A DNA stretch of 64,000 nucleotides, from the NCBI GenBank assembly GCA_014773175.1, contig VXCM01003620.1, positions 62,001 to 126,000 of the forward strand, given 5' to 3'. The notes beneath the pieces were generated by a model that saw only the letters and a program-made list of their open reading frames with translations, was not told the DNA's origin and did not search any database. Position numbers and translations under genes: made by a program. Source of the stretch: Lucifuga dentata. Taxonomy: Eukaryota > Chordata > Actinopteri > Ophidiiformes > Bythitidae. Below, piece by piece: positions 14,312 to 28,700 of this stretch. Each line of letters begins with the position of its first letter. Position 1 is the first letter of the stretch.

Positions 14312-17300
14312 AAGAAAGAAAGAGATGTGTGTGTGTGTGTGTGTGTGTGCGTGCGTGTGTGTGCGTGTGCGTGCGTGTGTGTGCATTTATACGTGTGGGA
14401 CTCTGCTCTTAGAAAGGAATGGATGAGGTAACTGTAGCTTACATCATGTATAAAATGCCACACAGGTTTTCCTGGAATCAACTTCCCATAATTGCACCTG
14501 ACAGATCTGTGCACCCACAGCCCTAAAAACCCAGCCACCAGAGCAGAAACTCACCCAATCCCCACAGAGAATTCCCAGAATGGTGTTGCTAAAACACAGA
14601 GAGTGCTTTTTTTTTTTCANCCCAATCCCCACAGAGAATTCCCAGAATGGTGTTGCTAAAACACAGAGAGTGCTTTTTTTTTTTCACCTGTGATATTCTA
14701 TACACATGACGGCATTCAGAAATGAATATGTAAGGTACAAACATGGTATGTTGGAATACATTTGCATGGCTAAATTTGCGTCATGTTCCCGTTGACTTGC
14801 GCCCCTGGCCTTGGAGGAGAGCGGAGATTAAATTGATAACCAGTTAAATAGAATTGGAGGGAGGATGGAAAAAGAAGAAAACGATGAAATAAATTTTAAT
14901 TTGGCTCTGCTGACTCGGAGCTCTGGCGCTGGCTGCATGGAGGGAAAAGGCACCTGTGTATATGTCAAAAGGATTGTGTATATGTGCTCAAGAAAGAGTA
15001 TGTATGATTGAACGTATGAAAGATAATATGCGTGTATACATATGCGTATACACACATACGGGTGTGCGTGTGCGTGCATGCTGCAGTCTGAGCAGTGTCA
15101 GTTTCCGCTGCCTGATTGTGTGTGTACCTTATCTGATAAACAACGTGGAACCCTGAATAGCTGACATGCTCCTGGCTGGATGGCTCCAATCTGTGTTTTC
15201 CTCAAAGCAGGTCTGGCAGCGAAGCCTCAAGGCAAAACGGTGTTGCAGCCAAATGGCTACTTTAATTTTCAAGTCATGGTTCCACTCTAAAGGTGGTTTT
15301 AAAAGCCTGGAATGTCAAGTCCAAGACTCTTCAAGGATTTTAAATATTCAAAACTATTTACAAACATATTTATCTCCAGGATTTGCTGGCAGACTGTCCA
15401 TGTGGAGATCTGATTTCCATCCCTGTCACCCTCCTCCATTCTTGCCAAAACCACAAACTACCACCTCTGCCTGGACTCAATTACTGCTCTGGGATTGATT
15501 GACCAATCACGCTCCCCCGAAAGGGTNCCACCTCTGCCTGGACTCAATTACTGCTCTGGGATTGATTGACCAATCACGCTCCCCCGAAAGGGTAACTCTG
15601 CCTATTTCATGCCCCGGGCAAAGTAAATCAAATACACAAAATGAATGAAATGATTGCAATTTTCATAATCGACCCAGGTGTGACTGCTGCTAAAGTTCAG
15701 GTATGTTGCTGCAACAGAAGACTCCCCCAGCTGGCCATGAGGCGGCGGCGGCGGCGGCTGACGTCCACGCTGCTGTCTGCTTTTACTTTTCATAACAATA
15801 TCCACGCTGCTATTAGGTCTTCTGTTATTCCACTGATGCCTGCGTGTCTAAAAGTTCCACTGTGAGCTACCTCTTATCAGCCAGCAGACAAATTGAATTG
15901 ACATCGACCTGAGCAAATGTTTATACAGGAGATGTAATGAAAATTGTTCTGAAAATGACTCTGGCTGTGCTGTCTCAGGTGGGCCAATATACGTTAGCAT
16001 TAATCAGTGTGGAAAATCAGGAATAAGTCCAGGCTGAGATCTTCCCGCTTGGCTTTTTTCCCCCTGTTTTTCCTCTGTAATGCTAAACTTTAAGAAGAGA
16101 ACTGGAGTTTTGGTGGATGAGGTGTAAAAACTCCAGATCAAATTAACTACGTGGACAGTCTTTTATTTTGATAGTGCATTAGCTGTGACTAATGCAGGTC
16201 TGCTTGAGCGCTGTCCCACTAAAATAATAGTTATCTTGGCTGAACCATACTCTCTTTTTCCTTGTTCCCTGAGTTGTTCTCAAGTGAAAGATTCTGCTGA
16301 CTCCCTTCAGATTTAAACTCCTAAAACAAGGTTATAGATTTGAACGAATTAGAGCAACAGTATGTATCAATAAAAACTTGCTAAAAGAACCAAGAATGAG
16401 GCTCAAAAAATGGTGAAAAATGTTTCTGATAATAACAGCAATATTGTTCCAGGCCACAGAACTTTTTGAAATATCGATATTGATAAGTGTCTAGCAGAGA
16501 AAACATCTGTGCGAACGAATGTGACACAATATTTTGCTTATTTGTGCTGTTTAAAGGACCATACCACCCATTTTGCATGTTTGAGCCTAATATATTCAAT
16601 TTTCATACACGTAACATTACTGACAATCATTTCCCAAAGCATACTACTGGAACGATGAATTAAAAATGTTTTTCCTACCTTCCAGACCTCCATTGGTTTC
16701 AGTTCATTCTCCTACTAAAATCAACTTGTTGATACTGTAAACGTTCTTGGGATAGGTAATCCATCATCACCAACAAGAAGTGTATTCAGGTTTTTTTTAG
16801 AAGTTATGTAATTTTAGTGTTTAAGCGCAACAAAAAAAGCGTGGAGTGAATGTATGCCTCCACTGGGGAATATAGTCCCAAAAGAAGACCTGCATTTATG
16901 GAAAAATTTAAAGGACCATGACTTCATAAGGCTGTGTAACTATTAGCAGGAGAAACATGGATTTTTAAGGTGGGTGTATCGCTTGAAGATTTGATTTTGA
17001 AAGATTACGAGATTTGCTAAATATCAGGAAAGCTGAAATACAGTTTTATCCTTTGGGAAATGATTGTCAGTAATGTTACATGTATGAAAATTGAATATAT
17101 TCGGCTCAAACATGCAAAATGGGTGGTATGGTCCATTATGGCAAGTTAAAGTGTATATACATGGGCGGAATTAAGAAGATTCTGCTGTTTGCTGAATAGC
17201 ACGACATACTGTGTAACTGGCGTGAGGCAGAGGTCGCTTACTCTGATTATAATTGAATAAATTGATTATAAATCGTTATTCTAGGTCTGCTACTCAGAGT

Positions 17301-20062
17301 AAGTTTTCTTTAATTTTTGCTGATTTCAGTCTAATCATGGTGTTTAATGATGTTTGAAAAAATGTGATTTACTGTCATGATCAGAGTATGACGTGTTATG
17401 ACCCTGTGGTTGCATCTCTATTATTTATGGAGTATTATGCAGTTCTGCCCTCTGCCAGTTGGCCTGGAGTGTGTGCGTGCGCATGTATATGTCTTGGTGT
17501 AGGTAGCATTTCCTGATTGGAGGATTGAAACAGATGGGCGTGGTTGCTGAAGGCCGCACGGATGTTCAGAGATCTGGGATGACAGCAACCTGGGCGGGGT
17601 TCCTTCCTGCCCCGCCCCCCAAAGAATGCTGTTGTGTTATGTGCTCTGTGCTTTTGCTTTATGTTACCAGGCCAGGTATTTCGTTTCTGTATTTCTGCAA
17701 TCCTATGTATATATTGTACTGTATATTATTGTATATATTGTATNTATTTCGTTTCTGTATTTCTGCAATCCTATGTATATATTGTACTGTATATTATTGT
17801 ATATATTGTACTCATAGGGGTGAGAAGCCTGTTTTGTCTGTACGTTTTGTTTTCTCCTGTGTTTTTTTGTTAGGAGATCAGATTAGACCTTTGTTTTTGA
17901 GTTTCCTTATTATTTTATTTTAGGGAAATTTAGGGACATTTAGATAGTTTTCTGTTTGTTTTTTTGGCATTGCTCACCCTGAAGCTACATAAATATCTGC
18001 TACGTTAGCTCTAAGGACTGTATCACTGTTTTCCTTGGGAGTGGGAGAAGTGTGGAAGCTGCATTTTATGTTAAGTCCTGGTTTGGGTCGTAACAAATGG
18101 AAGTTTTGAACATGCATGTAAACATGTTCCACGCGTGAAAGCCGGCACGGCGTTCAGAGTGTGTAATGTGTGTTTTTAACAGCGAGCTGGGAAACTGCCT
18201 AAAGCAATGAGCCGATGTTGAAATTCATACATTTGTTTTTTTTTAAAAACAGAAGACGTTTGAGAACAGCGTGCACAACAATAGTTTTGTTATCCGGTGA
18301 GGATGAACTTCTTTCTGTATCTCCTCCTCCTCCTCCTCCTCCTCCGCTCAGCTGGGGTCAGGCTGAATCAGAGCTCCTGTGTTTACTCCCGGTTTCTCAG
18401 GCTCCAGAACCCCACAAAGAGGGACGAGGAGGGAAAGACCCGAGAGGCAGGATGAGAGAGAGAGAGAAGAGAGAGGAAGATGGAAAAAGCTCAGCAAGGA
18501 CACCTGCTTATGATTCACAGAATTGGACCGCATGGCTGTGAGAAGGTGCGAATGAATCACCTTCTTTTCTCCATCTATCCCGCCATCACTACAGGTGGGA
18601 ACGTCTGTAAGGCTTTGTCCTTTTTTTTTCAGCCCCCCCCTCACCACCACCCCANCCACCCCACCCCCTCGCCTCCTACTGTATGTAAAAACAGCACGGG
18701 CAACAATTCGTCTTTGAGTAATGGAAGGAGGTTTGAATTCCCCCTCTGAGATACTGGAACCAGTCGTGAAACCACAACTATTTAAATGCAGGAAATCTTG
18801 ATTTTATAAAATGTTAATATGATCTGCTCTGGGGACAAGCGAGCAGCATGGCCCAGAGCAGGAACCCCCCACAACCCCACCTTCATTTATTCAGTGGAGT
18901 GGAGAGAAAGAGAGAGGGAGAGAAGGAAAGGAGGGGTGTGACAGAAAGAGAGGATAAAGTGATGAGATGGAGGAAAACAGCAGAGGAGAATGGAGGGAGG
19001 AGGAGGGTCCGATTTTACTTTGTTCACCCACACTCCTTCCTTCTTTCACCTGAGAGAATGACAAGATAGCTCAAGGCTTCCATCACTCTCTCTTTCCCCT
19101 CTTTTTTCTTTCTCTTTGCCTCTCACTTCCCATTTCTCAAAATCTATCAGCCTCCATCTCCGTGTGGCCGCATGGTAATTTTAGAGGCCTGAGAAATTAT
19201 GTCTGCCTTCTCTCTCCTCCCCGCTCCGTCTCGCTGCATCGAAATGTGAAGTAAATGAAATTCTTTTGGAGCAGAAACTGAGCCATAACTGATTTCTGGA
19301 TTTTTATGGCTGCATTTCCGTTCCCTGCAGCTGGACTTTCTTCCAGGCCTTGGGAGAAAATGAATAAAAATAAATTAATTGAAACCTTTTGAAGCTTCTT
19401 ATAAAGGAAAGCGAAATAAATTTCCGTCAGAGGGTGAAATCAATTAAATCTGGGATCACAATGAGTTTGGCGTCAGACAAAGGGGTCTTGTTCAAGTACC
19501 CCCCACGAACCCCCAATCGATCCTCTCACAACACAACTGGCTTCACGCTGAAAACACGAGGAAAGCAGGACTGTGTAACACACCAGAATTCATTAAAAAA
19601 AAAAAAAAAAAAAAAATCACGATAACTCCACAGTGTCACGCTAATTAAACACCATGATAACTGAAGCTCATTCATAAAGCTTCCCTTAAGTTAATTAGTG
19701 CATCCGTGTCCTGTTACTGACATGTTGCGAGGCATGTCACAGGGAACATCAGCATGTTAATAAGAGACTATATATAGTATATATAGCTTTAATTTGGACA
19801 CCATCCTCCCTTGGCAGAGGGGCACTTCTATTGAAAAGAACATTAACTGGGCAAGAAAAATGTTCCGAAACTGTTATGAAGTTTTAAGAGTAGTATATAT
19901 ACTGTGTAGTATATATACTATATACTGCTTCCTGTGGTGTCAAAGAAAAACTGACATTAAGGAACCTAAAGAGTATTTCAGAGCTTTTCGTTTTTAGAGA
20001 CTGACATTAAGATAATAGCTGCAGACACTATCGAGAGTCCCGGTGCATGGGGGTGGAGGACA

Positions 20063-20100
<38 letters not shown>

Positions 20101-22825
20101 CAGAGCGCAGAGGTTGACACTTGAGGAAGAGGTGCAGTGCCACCAGAATGTTGTGAGATCAGATCAAAACTCGTCATATTATAGTTATTGATAACTCATA
20201 TGAGGCAAAGAGTTTAAAACATGGCCCAGATTTCATACCACTAAACTTTATTACCAGACTGAAACAGTTTGTGTATGTGTGTGTGTGTGTGTGTATGTGT
20301 GTGAGACAGAGTGTTTTATGAATTTGCTTTCCTGTTTCCTGACATGTAAATAAGGAAATACCGTAACATCTTTTTCAAGGCAAACGCTAAAAGATGCCGG
20401 TAACGGGCGTTTATGAATGAGGGAACATTCGCTATTTTCTGTTATGGACAATGTTAAGTCTGGCACTGTGTTTTATGAATTAAAGCAAAACCTAACTAAC
20501 CTAAACCTAACTTTAAACAATGGATTTATATCATCTTAGCAAAGAGATTTAGCATTTTATATTTGTCATAAATGTTAGTAAAATGACTTTTGATAAGTGC
20601 TATAACTTCCCATTAGAGACATGGACATTTAATGGGATGTGACAAGACAAATATTAACATGTCTTGCACAATGGCCTTTAATTCATTATGTAGATTTGTT
20701 AAGTCAGATTTCACAACTCTTCATAATAATGCTTTCTGTGTTATCCTTTGTTTCCTTTTTCTTTTTTCCTCTATGGACACACAGTCTCATCCAATCCCAT
20801 GTCATCCGGCATGAAGTGGTTTGGGGATGTGATTGGTGCTCTGAGCCTCCTTCTTTCAGCACGTCCCTGTGAAAGGCTCATCAGCCAGTTCCCTTTGAAA
20901 GACTTGTCAAAGGAGACATGGCCATGCCAGATGACAGGAGGAGAGGAGTGGAAGATGTGGAAACCACATGTTCATCAGCCATGAGTTCCACATCTCCTGC
21001 TGTGTGACACACATACACAGACGAGCACGCACACACAAATGCATCACAGGCATCGATTTTTATGCACATGCATGCATGCAGAATAAAAGCATTCACCCAT
21101 CCATCTCCTAACTCATGCATAATGTACCTCTGATTGCATGCATGGATATTTAATCCATGTATGCTGTAAGTCTGCATGCACACTTGTCTGTATGATGTGT
21201 GTGTGTGTGTGTGTATATATATGTGTACGGAGCTGCCAGCTTCTCATATCTCATCATACAGAACACAGTTTCATTGGTCACATGATTCACTGGTGAAAAA
21301 TCACCTGTCTGACCTGATAAAAATATATTTTCACACAGTCATCATCCGCATCCATCCTTCCAGGCCTCTCACTCCTTTTCTGTTCATCTCTCTTTTTTTT
21401 TCCCCACTCTTCTTTCCTTCCTCTGTCAATCTTCGCCCATCTATCGTCCTGTCTCTGTCTATCACTGTCACTTCCTCCGCACAAATCTGCTGCTTTTATT
21501 CGGCTGGAACTCAACATGAAACGGGTCAGGCAGGAGATTTGAAGTTTTTGATCATTCTGCCGTGAAGGCGGGAATCTGCAGCACCTTGCCGGGATTTGGA
21601 CAAAAACAGACCGGAAAAAACATCATGGGTCAAAAAGCTGAAGGGAGTCCAGGAAAGAAGCTGAGAGATAAACGAAGCAGAAAGGAAACTTCTGTTGGAC
21701 ATAAAAAAGGAAAATAAAAAAGGAACAGGGAAGGGAGCATATTACAAAAGATAAAGAAATGACTCCTCAAACGTAATTAAAACTTCTCTCTCAATGGGAT
21801 GGAAATGTAATAAAAAGCTATTAATGTCACAACTGCAGAATAACATAACGGAAAGAGATGACAATAAATTTGTCAATAAAATTTAATTAAATATTTCAAG
21901 TTTTGACAAATAATGTAACTAATAATTTCCTTTCTGTTATGACTTTCAACATCATTACTCAGTATTAATACAACGACCTCAGTTAAAACTTCTCCACCAC
22001 TTATAAAGTAATGATTAGTGGTTATTGCAAATAATGTGATGTTAGTGCATTAGAGGTGAATTTATTACACCATATTAAACTGTATTTTATGGCATTTTAA
22101 CAATTTGGCTGTACAGTGACACACTGAGTTGCACTTCAAGTCTAAATCAGATTAAAAATAGATAATAAAGCTAATTAAATACAGCTAATAAAAGTTCTAA
22201 AGCTTTATATGACTGAATTAACTGAAATCTAATCGTTCAAGAAAATAATATGATTCTTGAAGTTTCACAAAAGAAAAAAACACATTGTGCACATATATAT
22301 ATATTACTGGTCAAACATAAGACACCTGTAGATTTTAGTTTAGGCATTATTAGGCGACATTAATCGTATATTGAATATTTCCACTCCAAAAAAACAGAAA
22401 AAGATGGGAACAGGAGATGTTTGGGGACCTGGTTTTCTATCGAGGATGCTTACTTGGAGAAGGAGGCGGGGAAAGAAAGGTAGAGGATGACTGATAGGAG
22501 GAGAAGTGGGATGTCCTGTCCCCCGCTGAGCCCCTGTGGACTCAGTAGCTGCTTCAGCTTGCCAAAATATAACCTCAACTGAGGCTGGAGACACCTGGCT
22601 ATTCACAGCAGAGTGTGTGAGATGACTTCCACAGCTGCCTGAGCATGTATTACATGTTCTGAGGGACAGCAGGGGTCTCTGTCATTCAGCAGCATGGAGG
22701 GTATGGAAGTTCTCATGACGATGATTTCAGAGTGTTGCCGTGGGAAATCGTAATGGCGCGCAGCCCGGCTCTGAGACGGTTTATTTCTCTTTCAGCGCAG
22801 GTGATGTTAAGCAGGGAGGAGGGAG

Positions 22826-22863
<38 letters not shown>

Positions 22864-22965
22864 TCACTTCTCAGCTCCTTCCTCCTAGTAGCAGAACTCC
22901 ATTACACCACTTCACTTCCTGAATACTTTCTGTATGACACCATAGAACATCACTCACTGCCTCCA

Positions 22966-23009
<44 letters not shown>

Positions 23010-23010
23010 N

Positions 23011-23054
<44 letters not shown>

Positions 23055-25158
23055 ATTCATACCTGCAGGATGTCCCCCAGGTCGGCGGTGCTGATTTCAG
23101 GGTCCTCCGTGGTGTTGAAAGGAACAGGCGTTATCCTGACGAAGGTGAGGACACGGGGTTCAGGGTACCTCCACAGCATCACGCCCGGGCTGTCCTCTGT
23201 CTCAGAGTAGAACACCACCTCATGTGGTCCTGGCAGTCTCTGAGAGGCTGGAGGAGGAAACAGTCATCATAGTAATATTAATAATATGAGAATAAACACG
23301 AGAATAAATAAATATGAGAATAAACACTTAAAATCTGCCGATGATCTAGAAGCAGATCTGATGTGTTATAGCAGGGATTCACAACTGGTGGCCCAGGGGC
23401 CAAATGCAGCCCACGGGTCCTATCTATCAGGCCCTCAGATGACTTCTCCAAAAAATAAAAAAAATAAAAAATCTTGTACTTTAGTCACACTTATCTCGGG
23501 ATTACATCATCATAAAATGTCATACCTGGCCTCATTTTGTTCAGGAGAAGCTAAGCTTTCAACAGAGGTTCGTATATCACATTTTATTAAGAAATGGTGA
23601 TTATAAAACATCATGAACGCTACACAGGGACAAGCACACGGTCTCTGGTCTGTCAGTGGAATATTACGCACATATTACGCATGGAGAACACATGCCTGTT
23701 GCCATGGCTATGTAAAAGCTGATAGGACCACTGACCCATCAATCAAATCCTCTGCTAGTCTACTATCCAATCACAGAGAGGGATTTTAAAATTTAGACCG
23801 CCCTCGGAAGTTACATCATTGAGAAGCGATGAAGCTAGGTTTTATCTCGGAGGCTATCTTGTCCTTTAGTTACATTTATCTCGGGATCACGTGATCATAA
23901 AATGTCATCCTTGGGCTCATTTTGTTTGGGAGAATCTAGGCTTTCCGTAGATATTCATATTATCCATTTTATTAGGAAATGGTGATCATGAAACACCACA
24001 AACGCTACAACGGAAGTGCTGGGCCTGGTGCTGGGCCACGCCGGTTGTAAAGGGTTACGTTTAAAAATAAATAAAAATTAGAAAATTGTTTTCCCTTGGC
24101 TTGGCATGCTTGACATAATATGGCTCTTGGGGAAAACTAGTTGGGGAACCCTGTGTTATAGGAAGAGAAGAAGGAGAGAGGAGCAGTAAGAGTATGAAAT
24201 GAGAAGATTAAAGGAGCTGTATCAAAGAAAAAAGAGAGTTCATTTAGCTGAATGAATTCAAACAAGATGTGACTGAAAAACAAAGAATAAACTGGAAACG
24301 ATCTGAGGATTTTAGAAATTAAGACAGTTTGCTACTTTACAGTGCTGCACTTTAGTGCCAAAGCCAGAACGACATGAAATTGTAAATGTGTTTAAAGACT
24401 TTATTGGCTTCCTGGAAGATTTTCAAATGCTAGAAAAAAGAATGATGAACACACAGAGCTTAAAAAATGCGATCAAAATTCCACTGTGTACTCATGTGGT
24501 ATGTGCGGGATTGTGTCATTCTTTCAGCATAATGAAATTTACCTTTTGTGGCAAAGGAGCTAACTTTGCCTGGCACGCTTCTCTGGCACACTGATGCTTT
24601 TCTGGTCATTTCTATGGAATCTGAACCATGAAAACGAACATCTTCTGCAAAGCACCGTACATGTTTCCACTCCTTCAGACTGTTTATATGCACAGGAAGC
24701 CATATATAAACACTAGCACTGAGTAAATATTTTGGCTTTTGAATAAACAGCCATTGATTGAGCTGTAGCAAAAGCACCTGCAAAACGTGCAGCAGGAGAG
24801 AGTCTGAGTGCTGTTTGACTCGAGTCCTGCTGCTGTTTGGGATTCAAGTCCTTTGGAAAAATGTTTATTTGAGAAAAACAGTCAAGTAAAGGACTGCAGC
24901 TCTGCGTGGCTCAAAAATACGGAGACTCGGCTGTGAGGAAACACATTTCAACAGGCAACAGAATCTGACTGTGGCTTCGTTCTGCTTTCATGTGAAGCGG
25001 TGAGAGACGCCCACTTGAAGGTGCAAAGAGTATTGTTCTTTCTGGATGGGGCGGATGAAAGCCACTTTCATGAGGTTTGGCTTGACATTCATGTTAGCAT
25101 GAACTTAGAGAAAGTGTGTGTGGTGTGTGTGTGTGTGTGTGTGAGTGAGAGAGAGAGN

Positions 25159-25199
<41 letters not shown>

Positions 25200-25652
25200 C
25201 AGTGGCTCCACCTTCTGTCCATCTGTTTCTAAATTGCCTCCTTCCCTCCAGCATGTCTGTTTGTCCTTTTATCCCTCCCTCCCTCTCATTGCTCTGACCC
25301 AGTCTCCCCTCTCATCAACTTCCCTTCCTTCTTTTACCCATCTCTCCATCCATCTTTCATCTCCTTTTTGTCCTGCGATCCCATCCCTCCCTGCTTCTGG
25401 CCCTGGGGGGACACTCACGGTTCTTCCCTGTGCTCTGGGGCCAGCTCGCCCTGGCCGTTGACAACATGTTGCCGACAGATTGTCCTTTCTGTTCTAGTTC
25501 ACTACTGTACGTCCTCCAGCTCCAGCCAGCATATTAAATGCATCAAAGACCAATGGAACGGTGCAACAAACAAAGACTCAACCACAGCTGACAGAGTGGA
25601 CGGCTGGTCTAAAGCCAGAGAGAAGTTTGATCCTCTGTATAATGTTGGTGTT

Positions 25653-25702
<50 letters not shown>

Positions 25703-28700
25703 CACGTAGAGGACAGCACATACAAAGCACAAAGAGGGGGAATAAACAGCATGTTACTCAGAGTGGAACCAGGCAGGCACGTCTGCTGAAACTCTTTTCC
25801 ACAAAGGCCTTTCATCTGATTTTGATTTAAGCTGATGTGTATCTTAAAGTGACATCTCACTTTGAGAAAAAAATTTTTTCTCATTATTATTTTCTTTAGT
25901 TTACCATGTTGAATGACTGACCACCGATACTAATCACCTTAGTGAATCAGAGGGTAATACTTACCAGCATCCCATCCATTTTAAAAACCTTGTCATAAAC
26001 TAAGCATGGAAATGTGCATTCAGGTAATATGAGTTTGGTGTAACGCCCTTTAAGAGGCTATTCTGTCTGTTTACAATTACTGCCATGTATGCCAGTGAAT
26101 ACAGCAAAAATGCCACAGGCGATCCATCTTTGGAAGGCAGCTGAACAACTATGGAGGTGGTGTTCTGAAAATAAAAATCTCCACAAAAAGCAAACATTTG
26201 GCATTAAATAGGATTTAATAGCATTGTAAGACAGACCTTATCGAGCTGTAAGCCTGGTTTAGATTCAGACTTCGTGTCAGCAATATATGTTTCACCTGAG
26301 TCATGGATGTACTGGAAGAATCCTGTGCGCAAGTCATCGGAGCTGTGTTCTGTCCGTGGAGAGGGGGAGCCTGGAGACGGTGGTGGCTGGGTGTGGCAGA
26401 CTTTGCCCTGGGGATAGTTATCAGCAGAATCCCCTTTCTGGAGGCGGAGGTAGGCCTGAAGGTGTTCCTCCACAAGCATGAGGCAGTTCAGATGTTCTTG
26501 ACCCCAAAAGACCTGTCGAGATAGAAGAAGGGTGAAGATGGTTGAGAAGTAAAGAAGGTGGAATATCCAAACTCAGAGGAGAGAGAAGTGAAGGTAGAAA
26601 GATGAAGGGATGGGAAGAAAAGGTGAGATGTAGGTGAAGGAGATAAAGACAACGAGCAACAGCAGAATGAGTGATAAGAAAAAAAAAGCTAAACAACGAT
26701 ACAAATATTCAATAGATTTAAAATAAACCCGAAAAACATTTTATTTTCCAAAACAGGAAGAATGTTACCCTCTTCATCACCTCCCCTTACATCATTACTA
26801 ACATTTACCAACAGAACCAACATCCTCCTGACTTACCCCCGGCATTCCCCTTCTCTCGCTCCATCAGAGCGGGGTTTGGACTGAGGACCAGGAATCTCTG
26901 AGTCAAAAACACTTCACACATGGAGCCGCCTGCCTGCCTGCCTGCTGCCCGCTGCTCTCCAGCTCGCAAGGCTGGGTTATGACTAAACTCTAAAAACAGG
27001 AAAATTTTGGGGATTTTTTTCAGGTTTTTGGAAAGGGAGGACAAGAAAAGGAATCGGAAGGAATTCCGGTGGTTTTTATGCAGCACTTGATTAAACAACC
27101 ACAAATGCCAATATTTGTAGAGGGAAATGTATGATTACGTATTAAGTGTTGAGTTGCGAGTGATGTTCCTGTTAATGGGCAAGCAATAAAAGCATTATGG
27201 GAACCATTGAAAGTGGGGGAGGGATTCCCCCGTCAATGTGGAATAATACATCAGTAATAACGTGTTTAGTTAGTCACACTGAAAAAGGGACTTTTCTGTT
27301 TGATATTATGCTGAATATTATGTAACGGCTCTGAGGAAAAAAGGCGCACATAAGATATAAGGCACTTAAAAATAGAATCCTAATATTCCATCACTTAAGC
27401 AGCAGATGTGACTCAAAGCTATGGAGAATTACAGCAGTTATAACTGTCACCACTCCAGTTCCAACGAGGAAAAGAAGCCACGGCAGAACTGAGAGTGTGA
27501 CGGGTGTCTGGGCGAGTGTCAGTTTATAAATATTGTAAAGTTTATGAGCATTGTTAAGTCTGAAAACTAAACTAAATATGCAGGCAAAGAAGCTGAGATG
27601 CAGGTGGGACTTTGGCCTGATGATTAGTGACTCTTCTCTTACTGTTATACCCTCAATCAGAGCTTTGCTTTGAGTTCAAGTGATGCTAAATTCCAACCTA
27701 ATCCAGAGGTGCTGCTCTGAATCTGAACTTTGACCTCTTAAAGGACCATGCTGGTGGTTCTGAATGTTTGAGCCCAATAAATACATGTGCATACACATTG
27801 TATTCCTGCTAATTGTTTTCCAAAATATAAAGCCATATTATTACTTTGCAAAATCCCCTAACCTTTCTCAATCAAATGTTCAGGTGACACACCTACAATG
27901 AAATCCAGTGTTTCACCCGCTAACACGCATGTTCACATGTAGAAGGCATGATTGTTTTTTTTTTACTCTGGTTAAAGCAGTTTTGTCCTGGGACTATATT
28001 CCCGGGCGGAGACATACATTTGCTTCCATCTAGCACCACGTTGGATCTGTTAAATTAAATAATTCCAATGTGTGGTTCACTGTGATGGATTACTTATCTC
28101 AAACATGTTTCAAGTTGCTATAAGTTGATTTTTATAGTGTACTGGAATGAACAGCTGCTTGGCAGGTAGGAAAAATAATTAAAAACTATGCCTCTCCAGT
28201 TGTATATTTTGGAAAATGGCAATGCAACAGGTATGTGGGTAGAATGCTGGGCTCAAACATGTAAAACCACCAGTTGATCCTTTAAAACTGTGAATATGGT
28301 GATGATTCTTGAACTGATGTGGGTATTCAAACCTGCAGCAGGCCTCCCTTCAGGTCCAGCAGCAGTTTAGGGGGTCCAGGCTCGGGTCCAGGGCTGCCAC
28401 TGTGCCGACACCACCGAGCCTCCAGGGAGGAGCTGCAGCAGAAAGGCCCCAGCAGCAGACGACTCCGCTCCTTCAGCCCCGTTCTCACCATCAAATCCTG
28501 CAGCTCCAGCAGCACGGAGGCCGCCTGGACTGCATCTAGCAAGAAAGGAGGAGGAAGAGCAGTTAGATCGGTGAGATGTCAAGGGTAAAAGTGTAGTTTG
28601 TCTCTTCCTTTGCCTTTTGTATAATCCTGTAACAACTTAAAACATAGAAAGACAGTCTGTTTCGCTTCATCCAGTAGATGCACAGTAGCACACAACCACC

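Larger units (their letters stand above)
8729..23062 (-). other. vps13b: VPS13B intron, largest in window
   Basis: This 14.3-kb intron holds five TTAA-MITE copies, including a three-level nest, plus several microsatellites and five single-N junctions in three duplications and two homopolymer runs. Between about 17.4 and 23.0 kb I see mostly unique AT-rich or purine-rich sequence, with short open frames that carry no recognisable protein family. Confidence 0.7.
23248..26295 (-). other. vps13b: VPS13B intron
   Basis: This 3-kb intron holds a 782-bp hAT-type element and two long microsatellites, (GT)/(GA) at about 25117-25198 and (GT) at about 25645-25700. The rest shows no recognisable feature. 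Confidence 0.7.

Noticed and set aside
22732..23094. Open frames made of alternating Cys-Val, Ser-Leu or His-Thr
   Set aside because: They are translations of GT, CT and CA microsatellites, here and at many other places in the window.
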